DNA from: Sepiola atlantica
Lineage: Eukaryota > Mollusca > Cephalopoda > Sepiida > Sepiolidae
DNA: 64,000 nucleotides
Direction of reading: 5' to 3'
Assembly: GCA_963556195.1 (NCBI GenBank)
Contig: OY744533.1
Coordinates: 49,962,613-50,026,612, forward strand
Shown here: in pieces, positions 34,026 through 47,918 of the stretch
How positions within the stretch are numbered: position 1 is the stretch's first letter
How the letters are laid out: the number at the start of each line of letters is the position of its first letter
Position numbers and translations under genes: made by a program
Notes under the pieces: model-generated
What the model saw: the letters and a program-made list of their open reading frames with translations, nothing else
What the model was told of the DNA's origin: nothing
Databases searched by the model: none

Positions 34026-37000
34026 TAAGCTGGTAGGTGCGTCAGATACGACCTCGCGTTGGAATAAGCTGGTCGAAGAAAATGTCACGGTTGGTTGTGT
34101 GTACAAGCAGCTAAGATTCGAGCAGAGCATTACAATTTTGGTGAATAAGCTGGTCGCGAGAGAAATGTCTTAGTTGGTGGTCATGTCAGATTCGATTAGA
34201 ACGTTCGAACTAACGTTCATAGTAATCTAGTCCAGGCAGGAAATCTAACGGTTGGTAGTGTGTACAGGCATGTTAGACACGAGCAGAGTGTGTGTACCCA
34301 GGTTGATAAGCAGCAGCTCAAGAGGAATGCCTTGTTTGGTAGTCAAGTCAGATCAAAGCAGAACTTTGGAATTGAGTTGAGTAATGAGTTTGTTTAGAGA
34401 AAGGTCTTATTTGGTGGTGTGTACAGGCAGGTCAGATACGACCAGGGCGTTGTAATTGAGGTTCATAAGCTGGTTGAGAAGAAATATGTTTGTTGCTGGT
34501 TTGCACAGCCGTGTCAGTTACTATCAGAACGCTGACATCGGGGTGGATAATAAGCTGGTCGAGTAAAAACTTGGTTGATAGGCATGTCATGTCAGAGCAG
34601 CGCAGAGAGTTGGAATTCAGGTGGGTAATAAGCTGGTCAAGAGAAATGTCTTAGCTACTGCTATGTACAGACATGTCAGATATGACTAGAGCCTTTAGAT
34701 TGAGGCTGATTATAAGCTAGGCGAGAGAAATGTCTTGGTTTCTTGTGTGTACAGTAATGTCCGATACATCCAGCACGTTCGAAATGTGGTTGATAAGTTG
34801 ATCAAGAGGTAACGGTAACGGAGTTGTAATTGAGGCTGTTACTAAACTGGTCGAGGTAAACGTCTCGGCTGGTGGTGTGTACAGGCATGTCGGATACATC
34901 TAGTGCGTTGTTGATGAGGTTGATGAGCTACTCGAGAAAAATGAGGTTGATAAGCTAGTCGAGAAGAAATACCTTGGTTGCTGGTGTGTGCGGGCAGGTC
35001 ATATACGACCAGAGCGTTCGAATTGAGGTTTATAATAAGCTTGACGAGAGAAATGTCCTGGTAGTGGGGGTGTATCAGATACGATCTTAACGTGAAAACT
35101 GAAATGGATACGCTATTCGAGAAAAAACGTCTTGCTTGGTGGCATATATCAGATACGACAAGGGCGTTGTCATTGAAGTAACTAATGAAGTAGTCGAGGT
35201 AATCGTTTCGGCTGGCGGTGTGTACAGACATGTCAGATACATCCAGTGCGTTCGAGATGCGGTTGATAAGCTAATCGAGAGAAATGTCTTGCTTAGTGGC
35301 GTCTAGAAGCAGGTGAGATACGATCGCAACGATGGAATTTAGATTGATAAGCTGGGCCAGAGAAATGTCTTGGTTTGTGGTGTCTACAGTGATAGTTGAT
35401 ACACTCAGCACGGTGGAAATGAGGTTGATAAGCTGGTCGAAAGAAAATATCCCGGTTCCTGGCCTGTGCAGGCAGGTGAGATACGATCAGAACGTTAAAA
35501 TCGATGTAGATACGCTATTCGAGAAAAATGTTTTGGTTGGTGGTGTATATCAGATACGACAATAGCGTTGTAATTGAGGTTGCTGCTAAACTGGTCGAGG
35601 GAAACGTCTCGCCTGGTGGTGTGTACAGGCATGTACGTTGCATCCAGTGCGTTTGAAATGTGGTTGATAACATACTATAGAGAGATTTCTTGGTTAGTGG
35701 TGTGTAGTGGCAGGTCAGATACGAACGAAACGTTGGAATCGGGGTTGATAAGCTGGGCGATGAGAAATGTTTTTTCTTTCTGATGTGCATAGGCAGGTCG
35801 GATACGACAAGGACGTTGTAATTGAGGTTGCTACTAATTTGGTCAATGGAAACGTCTTGATTGGTGGTGTGTGCAGGCATGTCAGATGCATCCAGTGCGT
35901 CCTAGATGAGGTTGATAAGCTACTCGAGAGAAATGTCTTGGTTAGTGGTGTTGAGAGGTAGGTCAGATACGACCACAACGTTTTAATGGAGGTCGATAAA
36001 CTGGGCGAGTGAAACGTCTAGGTTGGGGGTGTGTACAGGCATATCAGATACGACAACCGCGTTGTAATTGAGGTTGCTACTAAACTGGCTGAGGGGGACG
36101 TTGTTGGCTGGTCGTGTGCATAGGCATGTCAGACACATCTAGTGCGTTCGAAATGAGATTGAAAAGCTACCCGGGAGAAATGTCTTGGTTAGATTGTGTA
36201 GAGGCAGGTCAGATACGATCACAACGTTGGAAATGAGATTGACAAGCTGGTCGAGAGAAATGTCTTAATTGGTGGGGATATCCGATCAAAGCGTATCATT
36301 GGAATTAAGGTGGATAATAAACTGGTCGAGAGAAATGTATTGGTTGATGGTGTATACACGCAGGTCAAATACGACCAGAGCGTTGGAATTCAGATTGATA
36401 ATAAGCTAGTCGAGAGAAATGTAGTGGCTGGTGGTATATACATGCAGGTCAAATACGACCAAAGTGTTGGAACTACAGTTGTTACTAAGCTGGCCAAGAA
36501 GAATGTCTCGGTTGGTGGGTGCGTCAGATACGACCAGAGCGTTGGAATAAAGATTCCTAATAAGCTGGTCGAAGAAAGTGGCAAGTTTGGTTGTGTGTAC
36601 AAGCCGGTAGGATACGAGCAGAGCGTTACAATTGTGACGGATAAGCTGATCGCGAGAGAAATGTCTTAGTCGGTGGTCATGTCAGATCCGATTAAAACGT
36701 TCGAACTAACGTTCATAATAATCTAGTGAACGAGGGAAATCTAACGGTTGGTAGTGTGCACAGGCATGTTAGATACGAGCAGAGCATTGGAATCCAGGCT
36801 CAAGGGAACTGCCTTAGTTGGTAGGCATGTCAGATGAGAGCAGAAGGTTGAAATTGAGTTGGATAATAAGATGGTTTAGAGAAATGTTTTATTTGGAAGT
36901 GTGTACAGACAGGTCAGATACGACTAGAGTGTTGGAATAATATGCTGGAGAGAAATGTGATGCCGATTGAGCATGTTAGATCCGAGCAAAGACTTCGTAT

Positions 37001-37498
37001 TGAGTTAAGAAAATAATCTGGTTTAGAGAAATGTCTAATTGTGTCGTGTGTACCGGCAGGTGAGATACGACCATGGCGTTGTAATTGAGGTCTATAAGCT
37101 GGTTGAGATGGAAATATGTTGATTGGTGATGTGTACAGCCGTGTCAGTTACGATCAGAACGTTGACATTTGGGATGGATAATAAGCTGGTCGAGAAAAAT
37201 ATCTTTGTTGGTGGGGATGTCAGATATGAGCAGAACGTTGGAATCGAGCTTATTAATGAGCTGCCTGGGAGAAATGTCTAGGTTCGTGGCGTGTACAGGC
37301 AAGTCAGATACGACCAGAGCGTTGGAATTGAGGTTGATAATAAATAAGCTGGCCGAGAGAAGCGTATTGGTTGGTGGTGTGTACAGCCGTATCAGATCGT
37401 TGACATTGAGGTTCGTACGCTGTTTGAAAACCAAAAAAAAATGTCTTGGTTGGTGTGTCTACAGGCATATCAGATACGAGATGGGCGTTGTAGTTGAG
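34026..37498. repeat. Minisatellite array II, unit 3
   Basis: Longest version of the array (3,473 bp). Near 34940-35010 it keeps both the 27-bp segment absent from 4323-7768 and the 29-bp segment absent from all other copies. It is therefore the best stand-in for the ancestral array. Confidence 0.92.
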
Positions 37499-38461
37499 CT
37501 GTCATGTACGATCCGTGCTTGCCTGCATCCACGCATTCCAACCGTCACCTCGTTCACATATTAGCGAAATTCCTAGAGCTTGCTGCAAACAAGGAAAGTG
37601 TGCATGGCGTTTCTACTGCGCCTTCACTTGCAGCGCGGAAAAAAGTGATTACCGTTAAATGGAGAATGGCATTGAGGGACAGTGCGTTCCAGCCGAATCG
37701 CCAGGTGAGAGAGTACTGAGATGAAGCTATTTCGCGTAGGACTGGTCTCGCCTCTTTGCTTACAAAGGAACGGCTCGAATGCAAGAAGATAAGGTAGAGG
37801 CGAAAGCGAACAACCGACGGAGAAAGAAGAAAAGATTTTTACCGCCTACTGCAGGCGATACGAAATGGAGATTGATCTGTGGAAGCCTGGATGATTACAA
37901 CCGGCGGCCTGTTGTATTTTTTTGTTGTTGTCATGCGCGAGTGTCTTTAAGTGAGGATGCATTAAAGACAATATTAAAATGATGTTCTGATTTTGATTGC
38001 ATTATCGGGGTGAGCGCGAACGCAGACCCCACACTTAGAAATAGCGCACCCGAGTCGTCCACATTTGGGACGATCGCAAAGGTCAACCCAACCCTAGTGC
38101 AATGGAAGGGCCTCGCTCTGGGAGAACGGCCTAGATGATCACCGTTCACTCCTGTGCCAGGTAAGTATAAAAAATTTCACGGCCCACAACTCACATTTTA
38201 TACCACACAGCTCTACTCAACACCAACACCTATTTACAAACTACTAAAATACCCGAAAATAAAACATCACCAACATTAGCATATCACTACTTTTGCATTT
38301 CTCAATAACAACAATTCATAACAAACATTTCACTATCATTTAAACTTACCAACATTTTCACAAAATACTTCAATTCGTAAGCAAACTTACATTTTACCCT
38401 AATAAACAAACTACCATCTCAACAGTTGTCTCCCCTTAGATCAACAGCCGTTTTTCAAATG
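37499..38461 (-). repeat. U1 cassette 8, context B (unit 3)
   Basis: Context-B cassette carrying the unit 1 markers CAAGGAAAG at 37590 and AAAACATCACC at 38261, and the C at U1 position -97. Confidence 0.88.
38005..38168 (-). ncRNA. U1 snRNA: U1 snRNA gene, copy 8
   Basis: 164-nt U1, identical by eye to the majority sequence, without the stem-loop 4 change of copy 7 in the same unit. The TATA element is at 38196-38202 and the 3' box core at 37986-37994. It lies 4,467 bp from copy 7; the extra 39 bp comes from the longer array II and the cassette junction. Confidence 0.96.
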
Positions 38462-40377
38462 TAAGGAGCCAAGGAGGCATGAAGCCACTCGATGAAAACA
38501 GCTGAAAAAAAAGAACGAAAGATGATTATCGCAAACACAGCAGATGCTGCTTTGAACTATTGTCCATTCGATATGATGCATGGTCATTGTAGTATTTGTT
38601 ACGCAGTTTGTTGTTTTTGTTGTGAAAATCATCAGTGGATATGAAAAAAATAAACTGGGGCCTTCTAGCTATTATTAAAATGCAGTATTTGTTCTTTCCT
38701 CGGTCGGACACAAGGTCGATTCAATGTGGGATAAGTACCATTTTCCTAAAACGGTGCAGTTCTCTCGATTGGGACAAAAATTAAAACATTGCCTCAGTCG
38801 AAAAGCATTCCTCTTCCTACTCCTCCTCTCCCTCCTCCTCTCACTGACGATGACAGGACAGAATTTGAATTATTTATTCGAAAATAAAATAAAGATATAT
38901 TTGATAAGAGATGCTACACTTTGATCGTAACCCGAACGTCAGAAAGTACGGAAACTGAAGAAAAAACAGAAAACAAACACTTACTGATTTATTTCGTTGT
39001 ATTCTTCTTTGTAAATTGTTGCTTTTCATTTAGTTTTCTTTTGTAATTAGTAGCAATTAGAAAGAGTGTTGCTGTGGGCAGGATCGGTAACTGCTGCAAG
39101 TCGTCCCGGGCACGATCGTTGCTGCTGTAAAAAATAGAATACCATTAAAGTACTAAGTGGGAGGGAAACACAAATTGTGTCAGTCGAAGAGAATTTCCCC
39201 TCTGCTGACTGAAAAGAAAAGTTTTTTTTTAAATACTCAATCAAACAACGACCTTCAATTGAACAAAGGCCTTCTATCGGACAACAACCTTCTAGTTGCA
39301 AATAGTAACAGAGTTGCTGTAGTAAATGATGATGACGATGACGAAAGACAAGATCGGAAGTTGCTGCTTGTTTTAGAGATCAGGATCGCTGCTGCTAGTT
39401 GTAGATACTGTAGTAGATGATGATGTTACCGTGGACAGAATCGGAAGCTGCTGCTAATCGTCGAGTACAGGATCGCTGCTTCTAGTTGTGGATAGGAACA
39501 AAGCTACGGTAAAATAAGATAACATTAAAAACACTAAGTGAACACAAATCAGAATTGTGTCAGTCGAAGGAAATTTCTCCCAACGCATATTGGACTCACC
39601 TTTTTCTGTTGCTATTTAAAACTTCCGGTGGTTCTGTCCTATGCTATATTGTCAACTAGTCGGTGATCTAGATACAGTGAACTAAAACGAATTTATTAAA
39701 TTCCTATTTGTAAACAAAATTCATAAGCATGGCTATATTTTGAAGAATTTTCCTCAAAGCCCTTACTCCGGCAATATGTCTCCACCCGACAAACTCTTTG
39801 ATGCAAATATGGTGAATTTTACAACATATTTGTTTAATATCGTTTGGGGATGGCTAGATAGATAGAAAGGCATACGGTGGTGGTGGTGTATGAGAGTAGT
39901 AATATATTTCATAAAGAGAGGTGGGGGAGGTGACTGCTTTGGCTTCCCCACCACCATTTTCTCTCTCTCGTTGCCATTCGCGAAGCCATTTTTTATTTTT
40001 TTTATTTCTTTATTTTTTTTACAAGTCAGTGTTTTAATAAAATGCCGAAAAGTCACCGTCGTCAAATCTGTTTCATTTTTAATCGTACAAACTTTCGAAA
40101 GGCGGCGCAATTCTTTGATCTTGAAAACTCTTAGTCTCCCATTTGCGCCGTTATGTCGCCTCTTAACCTCCAATAAATCCCAATGAAATATAAAAATCTG
40201 TTCAAAAAGAACCATTTCAGATTCGGAAAAATATAGTCGCCATCTTTATAAACACTAGAATATATCAAAAAAATGTTTCTATTGGCCCCCTCCTCCCCGG
40301 TTAGTGTTGAGGTTAATGAACGTATGTTGTTGTTGTTTTTGTTGTTGTTGTTTTTGTATTTGTGTCATGAATGAATT
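38462..40377. other. Non-tandem spacer, type Q (units 3-4)
   Basis: Copy of the spacer at 17561, matching it at all the markers I compared (short CT stretch near 39942, TTGATAAGAGATG near 38901). No gene was supported. Confidence 0.7.
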
Positions 40378-41590
40378 GAGAGAGAAGGCAGGGAGCGAAG
40401 GAAATAGGGGGATAGAGAGTGAGGGAGAAGAGTCGAGAGAGAAGGCGAGAGAGAGAGAGAGAGAGAAAGAGAGGGAGAGAGAGAGGCGGAAGAGGCGAGA
40501 TGGGAAGGGGGAGAGAGAGGGATGAGAGAAGTGGAGATGGGGAGAGAGAGCGAAGGGACGAGAGGAGATAAGAGGAGAGGAGATGTGAGAGAGAGATAGT
40601 TAGAGGGGTAATGGGAGAAGGGGTAAACAAGAGGAGGTGAGAGAGGGAATGCGAGAGGAGGAGAGAGAAATGGGGAAAGAGATGGTAGGATGGACACAAG
40701 AGATAGGGCGAGTGCGAGAGGAGCGATAAAGATGTAGAGGGAGGAAAAGGGGGATTAAGAAAGATGGGGAAAGGAAAAGATAGAGAGTGTGGGCGAGAGG
40801 GGGACGGAGATAAGGGGGTGGTAGGGATGAGAGAGGTAGTGAGAGGGAGTTTGGGGTGAGAAAGAGAGAAAGGGGGTGAGAGGGAGAATGGCAGAGGAGG
40901 AGAGAAGGGGAGAATAAGTGAGAGAGAGAGAGAGAGAGAGTCGCAATTGGGAAATCATGTAGGGGTGAGAAAGACGGAGAGAAAGAGAGGGAGAAAACGA
41001 AAGTTAGAGGGAGAACGCGGAAAGACAAAGATAGGGGAGGGTTGTGAGAGAGAGGCAGAAAGAGACACGGTGAGGGGAATGTGAGAGTTGGGGGGAGGAG
41101 AGGTGACAAGTAGAAAAGATAGAGAGAGTGGGCGAGAGAGGGAGGGAGGGAGAAAGAGGAGAGGCGGGAGGGAGGTGGAGAGGGAAATGTAGAATGATTG
41201 AGAGAGGGGGAAGGTGATAAGAGGTAGATAGAGAAACGGGGAGTAAAGGACAGTGTTGGGTAGAGAGAGAGAGATCAGAAAGGTAGAGAGAGTAAGGGAG
41301 AGGACAAATATAAATAGTGGTTGAGGGAGAAAGAGTAGGGGAGAGAGAGACGATGTAGAGAGAAGATAAGAGGGGGGACGGAGACCGAGTTAGCAATAGA
41401 AAGGGGGAAAGAGGGAGAGAGAGAGAGAGGGAAAATGGGAAAAGAGAGATGGTAGTAGAGAGAGAGAGACAGAGAGAAAAAGAAGAAGGAGAGAAATGGC
41501 AGTACACACATGGGGAAAGAGTAAGAGTGGGAGGGAGTAGGGGAGAGGTAGAGTGGGAGAGAGGGATTGTGAGATAGGGAGAGAGAGGAG
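40378..41590. repeat. Purine-rich GA tract, unit 4
   Basis: Version like units 2 and 5, with AAAGGGGGAAAG near 41400 where unit 1 has AAAGCGGGGAAAG. The longest pure GA run is near 40920-40940. Confidence 0.9.
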
Positions 41591-41737
41591 CTTTAGTCAG
41601 CGATGTTGACGAATTATTCTCTAAAATTCTTTCGAAAAATCAATGTTTATCGTTTATTTGCTTCTTAAATAAAAAGGTCATCCCTGGGAGGAAGTTATCC
41701 TCACAAACAAACAGATACCCACACACACAACATGCTC

Positions 41738-41768
<31 letters not shown>

Positions 41769-42213
41769 CTCTCTCTCTCTTCCTGTCCGCTCTATGAAAC
41801 TATAGAGAAAATAAAATATCTAACATCCAGCTCCTCTTTAATAAAACAACATTTGTTTGCCAGGCACAGCACCACTTTACTCCTCTACACTTATGTTAAA
41901 AGAATTTAGTTTTTTTTTTACCAGTAATCAGTCCACAACGTCTGCCTTCCATAAAATCATTAGTTTGGCAACCGAAAAAGTCTATTCAAATCGTTCAACT
42001 TTTTTTTAAATGTCCGATTTCGGGGTGATGGGTGGGGTATAGCCAAGAGACACACGAAATCTGGGGGTAGTAACACCTTTTCGTTTATAAATCTATATTG
42101 AGAGAAGACACGTTCAGTAGCTGATGGCGACAGCTAGGCGAGTTTCTTATGCTTCAAATGGCTTTAAGAGCGGCCTGTACCTATTGAAAAAGATTGATAT
42201 ACCCAGGGCGAAG
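41591..42213. other. Inter-tract segment, unit 4
   Basis: Copy of the segment at 1434 in the AACATCCAGC version of units 2 and 5. Nothing gene-like was seen. Confidence 0.7.
41735..41782. repeat. (CT)n microsatellite, unit 4
   Basis: CT run with the same interruption pattern as unit 2. Confidence 0.92.
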
Positions 42214-43490
42214 GTTGGTAGTATGTAGAGACAGGTTACATGCGACCGGAGCATGGGAATTGAAGTTGATAAGCTGTCTTGGTCAGTGCGCATGTCAGAT
42301 TAGAGGAGAATGATGGCATTGATGTGCGAAATATGCTGGTTTAGAGAAATGTGTTCGTTTTTTTTAGTGTGTGTACAGACATGCCAGATACGACCGGAGC
42401 ATTGGAATTGAGTTTGATAATCTGGTCGAGAGGAATGTCTTGGTTAGCTGGCATGTCAGATGAGAGCAAATCCGTAGAATTGAGGAGGATAATAAGCTGG
42501 TCGAAGAAATGACATGGTGTGTGGTGTGTACAATCATGTTAGATACATCCAGTGCGTTCGATAAGCTCGCCGAGAGGAATAATTAGATTTGTTGTGTGTA
42601 CAGACAGGTCAGATACGACCAGAGCGTTGGAATTTAGATTGACATTAAACTGGTCGAGAGAAATGTATTGGTTGGTGATATATACAGGCAGGTCAAATAC
42701 GACCAGAGCGTTAGAGTTATGGTTGTTACTAAGCTGGTGGGTACGTCAGATACGACCAGAGCGTTGGAATAAAGATTCCTTATAAGCTGGTCGAAGAAAA
42801 TGTCACGGTTGGTTGTGTGTACAAGCAGCTAAGATACGAGCAGAGCATTACAATTTTGGTGAATAAGCTGGTCGCGAGAGAAATGTCTTAGTTGGTGGTC
42901 ATGTCAGATTCGATTAAAACGTTCGAACTAACGTTCATAATAATCTAGTGAACGAGGGAAATCTAACGGTTGGTAGTGTGCACAGGCATGTTAGATACGA
43001 GCAGAGCATTGGAATCCAGGCTCAAGGGAACTGCCTTAGTTGGTAGGCATGTCAGATGAGAGCAGAAGGTTGAAATTGAGTTTGATAATAAGATGGTTTA
43101 GAGAAATGTTTTATTTGGTGATGTGTACAGCCGTGTCAGTTACGATCAGAACGTTGACATTTGGGATGGATAATAAGCTGGTCGAGAAAAATATCTTTGT
43201 TGGTGGGGATGTCAGATATGAGCAGAACGTTGGAATCGAGCTTATTAATGAGCTGCCTGGGAGAAATGTCTAGGTTCGTGGCGTGTACAGGCAAGTCAGA
43301 TACGACCAGAGCGTTGGAATTGAGGTTGATAATAAATAAGCTGGCCGAGAGAAGCGTATTGGTTGGTGGTGTGTACAGCCGTATCAGATCGTTGACATTG
43401 AGGTTCGTACGCTGTTTGAAAACAAAAAAAAAATGTCTTGGTTGGTGTGTCTACAGGCATATCAGATACGAGATGGGCGTTGTAGTTGAG
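42214..43490. repeat. Minisatellite array I, unit 4
   Basis: 1,277-bp array in the unit 2/5 version. Its end shows a small A-run difference (AAAACAAAAAAAAAATG near 43420) from unit 2, which has AAAACCAAAAAAAAATG. Confidence 0.93.
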
Positions 43491-44475
43491 CTGTCATGTA
43501 CGATCCGTGCTTGCCTGCATCCACGCATTCCAACCGTCACCTCGTTCACATATTAGCGAAATTCCTAGAGCTTGCTGCAAATAAAGAAAGTGTGCATGGC
43601 GTTTCTACTGCGCCTTCACTTGCAGCGCGGAAAAAAGTGATTACCGTTAAATGGAGAATGGCATTGAGGGACAGTGCGTTCCAGCCGAATCGCCAGGTGA
43701 GAGAGTACTGAGATGAAGCTATTTCGCGTAGGACTGGTCTCGCCTCTTTGCTTACAAAGGAACGGCTCGAATGCAAGAAGATAAGGTAGAGGCGAAAGCG
43801 AACAACCGACGGAGAAAGAAGAAAAGATTTTTACCGCCTACTGCAGGCGATACGAAATGGAGATTGATCTGTGGAAGCCTGGATGATTACAACCGGCGGC
43901 CTGTTGTATTTTTTTGTTGTTGTCATGCGCGAGTGTCTTTAAGTGAGGATGCATTAAAGACAATATTAAAATGATGTTCTGATTTTGATTGCATTATCGG
44001 GGTGAGCGCGAACGCAGACCCCACACTTAGAAATAGCGCACCCGAGTCGTCCACATTTGGGACGATCGCAAAGGTCAACCCAACCCTAGTGCAATGGAAG
44101 GGCCTCGCTCTGGGAGAACGGCCTAGATGATCACCGTTCACTCCTGTGCCAGGTAAGTATAAAAAATTTCACGGCCCACAACTCACATTTTATACCACAC
44201 AGCTCTACTCAACACCAACACCTATTTACAAACTACTAAAATACCCGAAAATAAAATATCACCAACATTAGCATATCACTACTTTTGCATTTCTCAATAA
44301 CAACAATTCATAACAAACATTTCACTATCATTTAAACTTACCAACATTTTCACAAAATACTTCAATTCGTAAGCAAACTTACATTTTACCCTAATAAACA
44401 AACTACCATCTCAACAGTTGTCTCCCCTTAGATCAACAGCCGTTTTTCAAATGTAAGGAAGCACTTGATGAAAAC
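43491..44475 (-). repeat. U1 cassette 9, context A (unit 4)
   Basis: 985-bp cassette with the AATAAAGAAAG variant at 43580 and the short right junction into minisatellite. Confidence 0.88.
43997..44160 (-). ncRNA. U1 snRNA: U1 snRNA gene, copy 9
   Basis: 164-nt U1, identical by eye to the majority sequence. The TATA element is at 44188-44194 and the 3' box core at 43978-43986. It lies 5,992 bp from copy 8. Confidence 0.96.
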
Positions 44476-47400
44476 TAAGCTGGTAGGTGCGTCAGATACG
44501 ACCTCGCGTTGGAATAAGCTGGTCGAAGAAAATGTCACGGTTGGTTGTGTGTACAAGCAGCTAAGATTCGAGCAGAGCATTACAATTTTGGTGAATAAGC
44601 TGGTCGCGAGAGAAATGTCTTAGTTGGTGGTCATGTCAGATTCGATTAGAACGTTCGAACTAACGTTCATAGTAATCTAGTCCAGGCAGGAAATCTAACG
44701 GTTGGTAGTGTGTACAGGCATGTTAGACACGAGCAGAGTGTGTGTACCCAGGTTGATAAGCAGCAGCTCAAGAGGAATGCCTTGTTTGGTAGTCAAGTCA
44801 GATCAGAGCAGAACTTTGGAATTGAGTTGAGTAATGAGCTTGTTTAGAGAAAGGTCTTATTTGGTGGTGTGTACAGGCAGGTCAGATACGACCAGGGCGT
44901 TGTAATTGAGGTTCATAAGCTGGTTGAGAAGAAATATGTTTGTTGCTGGTTTGCACAGCCGTGTCAGTTACTATCAGAACGCTGACATCGGGGTGGATAA
45001 TAAGCTGGTCGAGTAAAAACTTGGTTGATAGGCATGTCATGTCAGAGCAGCGCAGAGAGTTGGAATTCAGGTGGGTAATAAGCTGGTCAAGAGAAATGTC
45101 TTAGCTACTGCTATGTACAGACATGTCAGATATGACTAGAGCCTTTAGATTGAGGCTGATTATAAGCTAGGCGAGAGAAATGTCTTGGTTTCTTGTGTGT
45201 ACAGTAATGTCCGATACATCCAGCACGTTCGAAATGTGGTTGATAAGTTGATCAAGAGGTAACGGTAACGGAGTTGTAATTGAGGCTGTTACTAAACTGG
45301 TCGAGGTAAACGTCTCGGCTGGTGGTGTGTACAGGCATGTCAGATACATCTAGTGCGTTGTTGATGAGGTTGATGAGCTACTCGAGAAAAATGAGGTTGA
45401 TAAGCTAGTCGAGAAGAAATACCTTGGTTGCAGAGCGTTCGAATTGAGGTTTATAATAAGCTTGACGAGAGAAATGTCCTGGTAGTGGGTGTGTATCAGA
45501 TACGATCTTAACGTGAAAACTGAAATGGATACGCTATTCGAGAAAAACGTCTTGCTTGGTGGCATATATCAGATACGACAAGGGCGTTGTCATTGAAGTA
45601 ACTAATGAAGTAGTCGAGGTAATCGTTTCGGCTGGCGGTGTGTACAGACATGTCAGATACATCCAGTGCGTTCGAGATGCGGTTGATAAGCTACTCGAGA
45701 GAAATGTCTTGCTTAGTGGTGTCTAGAAGCAGGTGAGATACGATCGCAACGATGGAATTTAGATTGATAAGCTGGGCCAGAGAAATGTCTTGGTTTGTGG
45801 TGTCTACAGTGATAGTTGATACACTCAGCACGGTGGAAATGAGGTTGATAAGCTGGTCGAAAGAAAATATCCCGGTTCCTGGCCTGTGCAGGCAGGTCAG
45901 ATACGATCAGAACGTTAAAATCGATGTAGATACGCTATTCGAGAAAAATGTTTTGGTTGGTGGTGTATATCAGATACGACAATAGCGTTGTAATTGAGGT
46001 TGCTGCTAAACTGGTCGAGAGAAACGTCTCGCCTGGTGGTGTGTACAGGCATGTACGTTGCATCCAGTGCGTTTGAAATGTGGTTGATAACATACTATAG
46101 AGAGATTTCTTGGTTAGTGGTGTGTAGTGGCAGGTCAGATACGAACGAAACGTTGGAATCGGGGTTGATAAGCTGGGCGATGAGAAATGTTTTTTCTTTC
46201 TGATGTGCATAGGCAGGTCGGATACGACAAGGACGTTGTAATTGAGGTTGCTACTAATTTGGTCAATGGAAACGTCTTGATTGGTGGTGTGTGCAGGCAT
46301 GTCAGATGCATCCAGTGCGTCCTAGATGAGGTTGATAAGCTACTCGAGAGAAATGTCTTGGTTAGTGGTGTTGAGAGGTAGGTCAGATACGACCACAACG
46401 TTTTAATGGAGGTCGATAAACTGGGCGAGTGAAACGTCTAGGTTGGGGGTGTGTACAGGCATATCAGATACGACAACCGCGTTGTAATTGAGGTTGCTAC
46501 TAAACTGGCTGAGGGGGACGTTGTTGGCTGGTCGTGTGCATAGGCATGTCAGACACATCTAGTGCGTTCGAAATGAGATTGAAAAGCTACCCGGGAGAAA
46601 TGTCTTGGTTAGATTGTGTAGAGGCAGGTCAGATACGATCACAACGTTGGAAATGAGATTGACAAGCTGGTCGAGAGAAATGTCTTAATTGGTGGGGATA
46701 TCCGATCAAAGCGTATCATTGGAATTAAGGTGGATAATAAACTGGTCGAGAGAAATGTATTGGTTGATGGTGTATACACGCAGGTCAAATACGACCAGAG
46801 CGTTGGAATTCAGATTGATAATAAGCTAGTCGAGAGAAATGTAGTGGCTGGTGGTATATACATGCAGGTCAAATACGACCAAAGTGTTGGAACTACAGTT
46901 GTTACTAAGCTGGCCAAGAAGAATGTCTCGGTTGGTGGGTGCGTCAGATACGACCAGAGCGTTGGAATAAAGATTCCTAATAAGCTGGTCGAAGAAAGTG
47001 GCAAGTTTGGTTGTGTGTACAAGCCGGTAGGATACGAGCAGAGCGTTACAATTGTGACGGATAAGCTGATCGCGAGAGAAATGTCTTAGTCGGTGGTCAT
47101 GTCAGATCCGATTAAAACGTTCGAACTAACGTTCATAATAATCTAGTGAACGAGGGAAATCTAACGGTTGGTAGTGTGCACAGGCATGTTAGATACGAGC
47201 AGAGAATTGGAATCCAGGCTCAAGGGAACTGCCTTAGTTGGTAGGCATGTCAGATGAGAGCAGAAGGTTGAAATTGAGTTGGATAATAAGATGGTTTAGA
47301 GAAATGTTTTATTTGGAAGTGTGTACAGACAGGTCAGATACGACTAGAGTGTTGGAATAATATGCTGGAGAGAAATGTGATGCCGATTGAGCATGTTAGA

Positions 47401-47918
47401 TCCGAGCAAAGACTTCGTATTGAGTTAAGAAAATAATCTGGTTTAGAGAAATGTCTAATTGTGTCGTGTGTACCGGCAGGTGAGATACGACCATGGCGTT
47501 GTAATTGAGGTCTATAAGCTGGTTGAGATGGAAATATGTTGATTGGTGATGTGTACAGCCGTGTCAGTTACGATCAGAACGTTGACATTTGGGATGGATA
47601 ATAAGCTGGTCGAGAAAAATATCTTTGTTGGTGGGGATGTTAGATATGAGCAGAACGTTGGAATCGAGCTTATTAATGAGCTGCCTGGGAGAAATGTCTA
47701 GGTTCGTGGCGTGTACAGGCAAGTCAGATACGACCAGAGCGTTGGAATTGAGGTTGATAATAAATAAGCTGGCCGAGAAAAGCGTATTGGTTGGTGGTGT
47801 GTACAGCCGTATCAGATCGTTGACATTGAGGTTCGTACGCTGTTTGAAAACCAAAAAAAAATGTCTTGGTTGGTGTGTCTACAGGCATATCAGATACGAG
47901 ATGGGCGTTGTAGTTGAG
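44476..47918. repeat. Minisatellite array II, unit 4
   Basis: 3.44-kb array sharing with units 2 and 5 the markers TTGATCAAGAGG near 45247, AGAGAATTGG near 47201 and GATGTTAGATATG near 47637. Confidence 0.92.

Larger units (their letters stand above)
29695..40164. repeat. Array unit 3 (10,470 bp, two U1 genes)
   Basis: Longest standard unit, with U1 genes at 33538 (context A) and 38005 (context B). It keeps three stretches shortened elsewhere: an extra 8-9 bp at the cassette A/minisatellite junction near 34002, and two segments of 27 and 29 bp near 34940-35010 that other units lack singly. Its GA tract is a distinct version, shared only with unit 6. Its context-B end (CAAGGAAAG at 37590, AAAACATCACC at 38261) matches unit 1. 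Confidence 0.95.
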
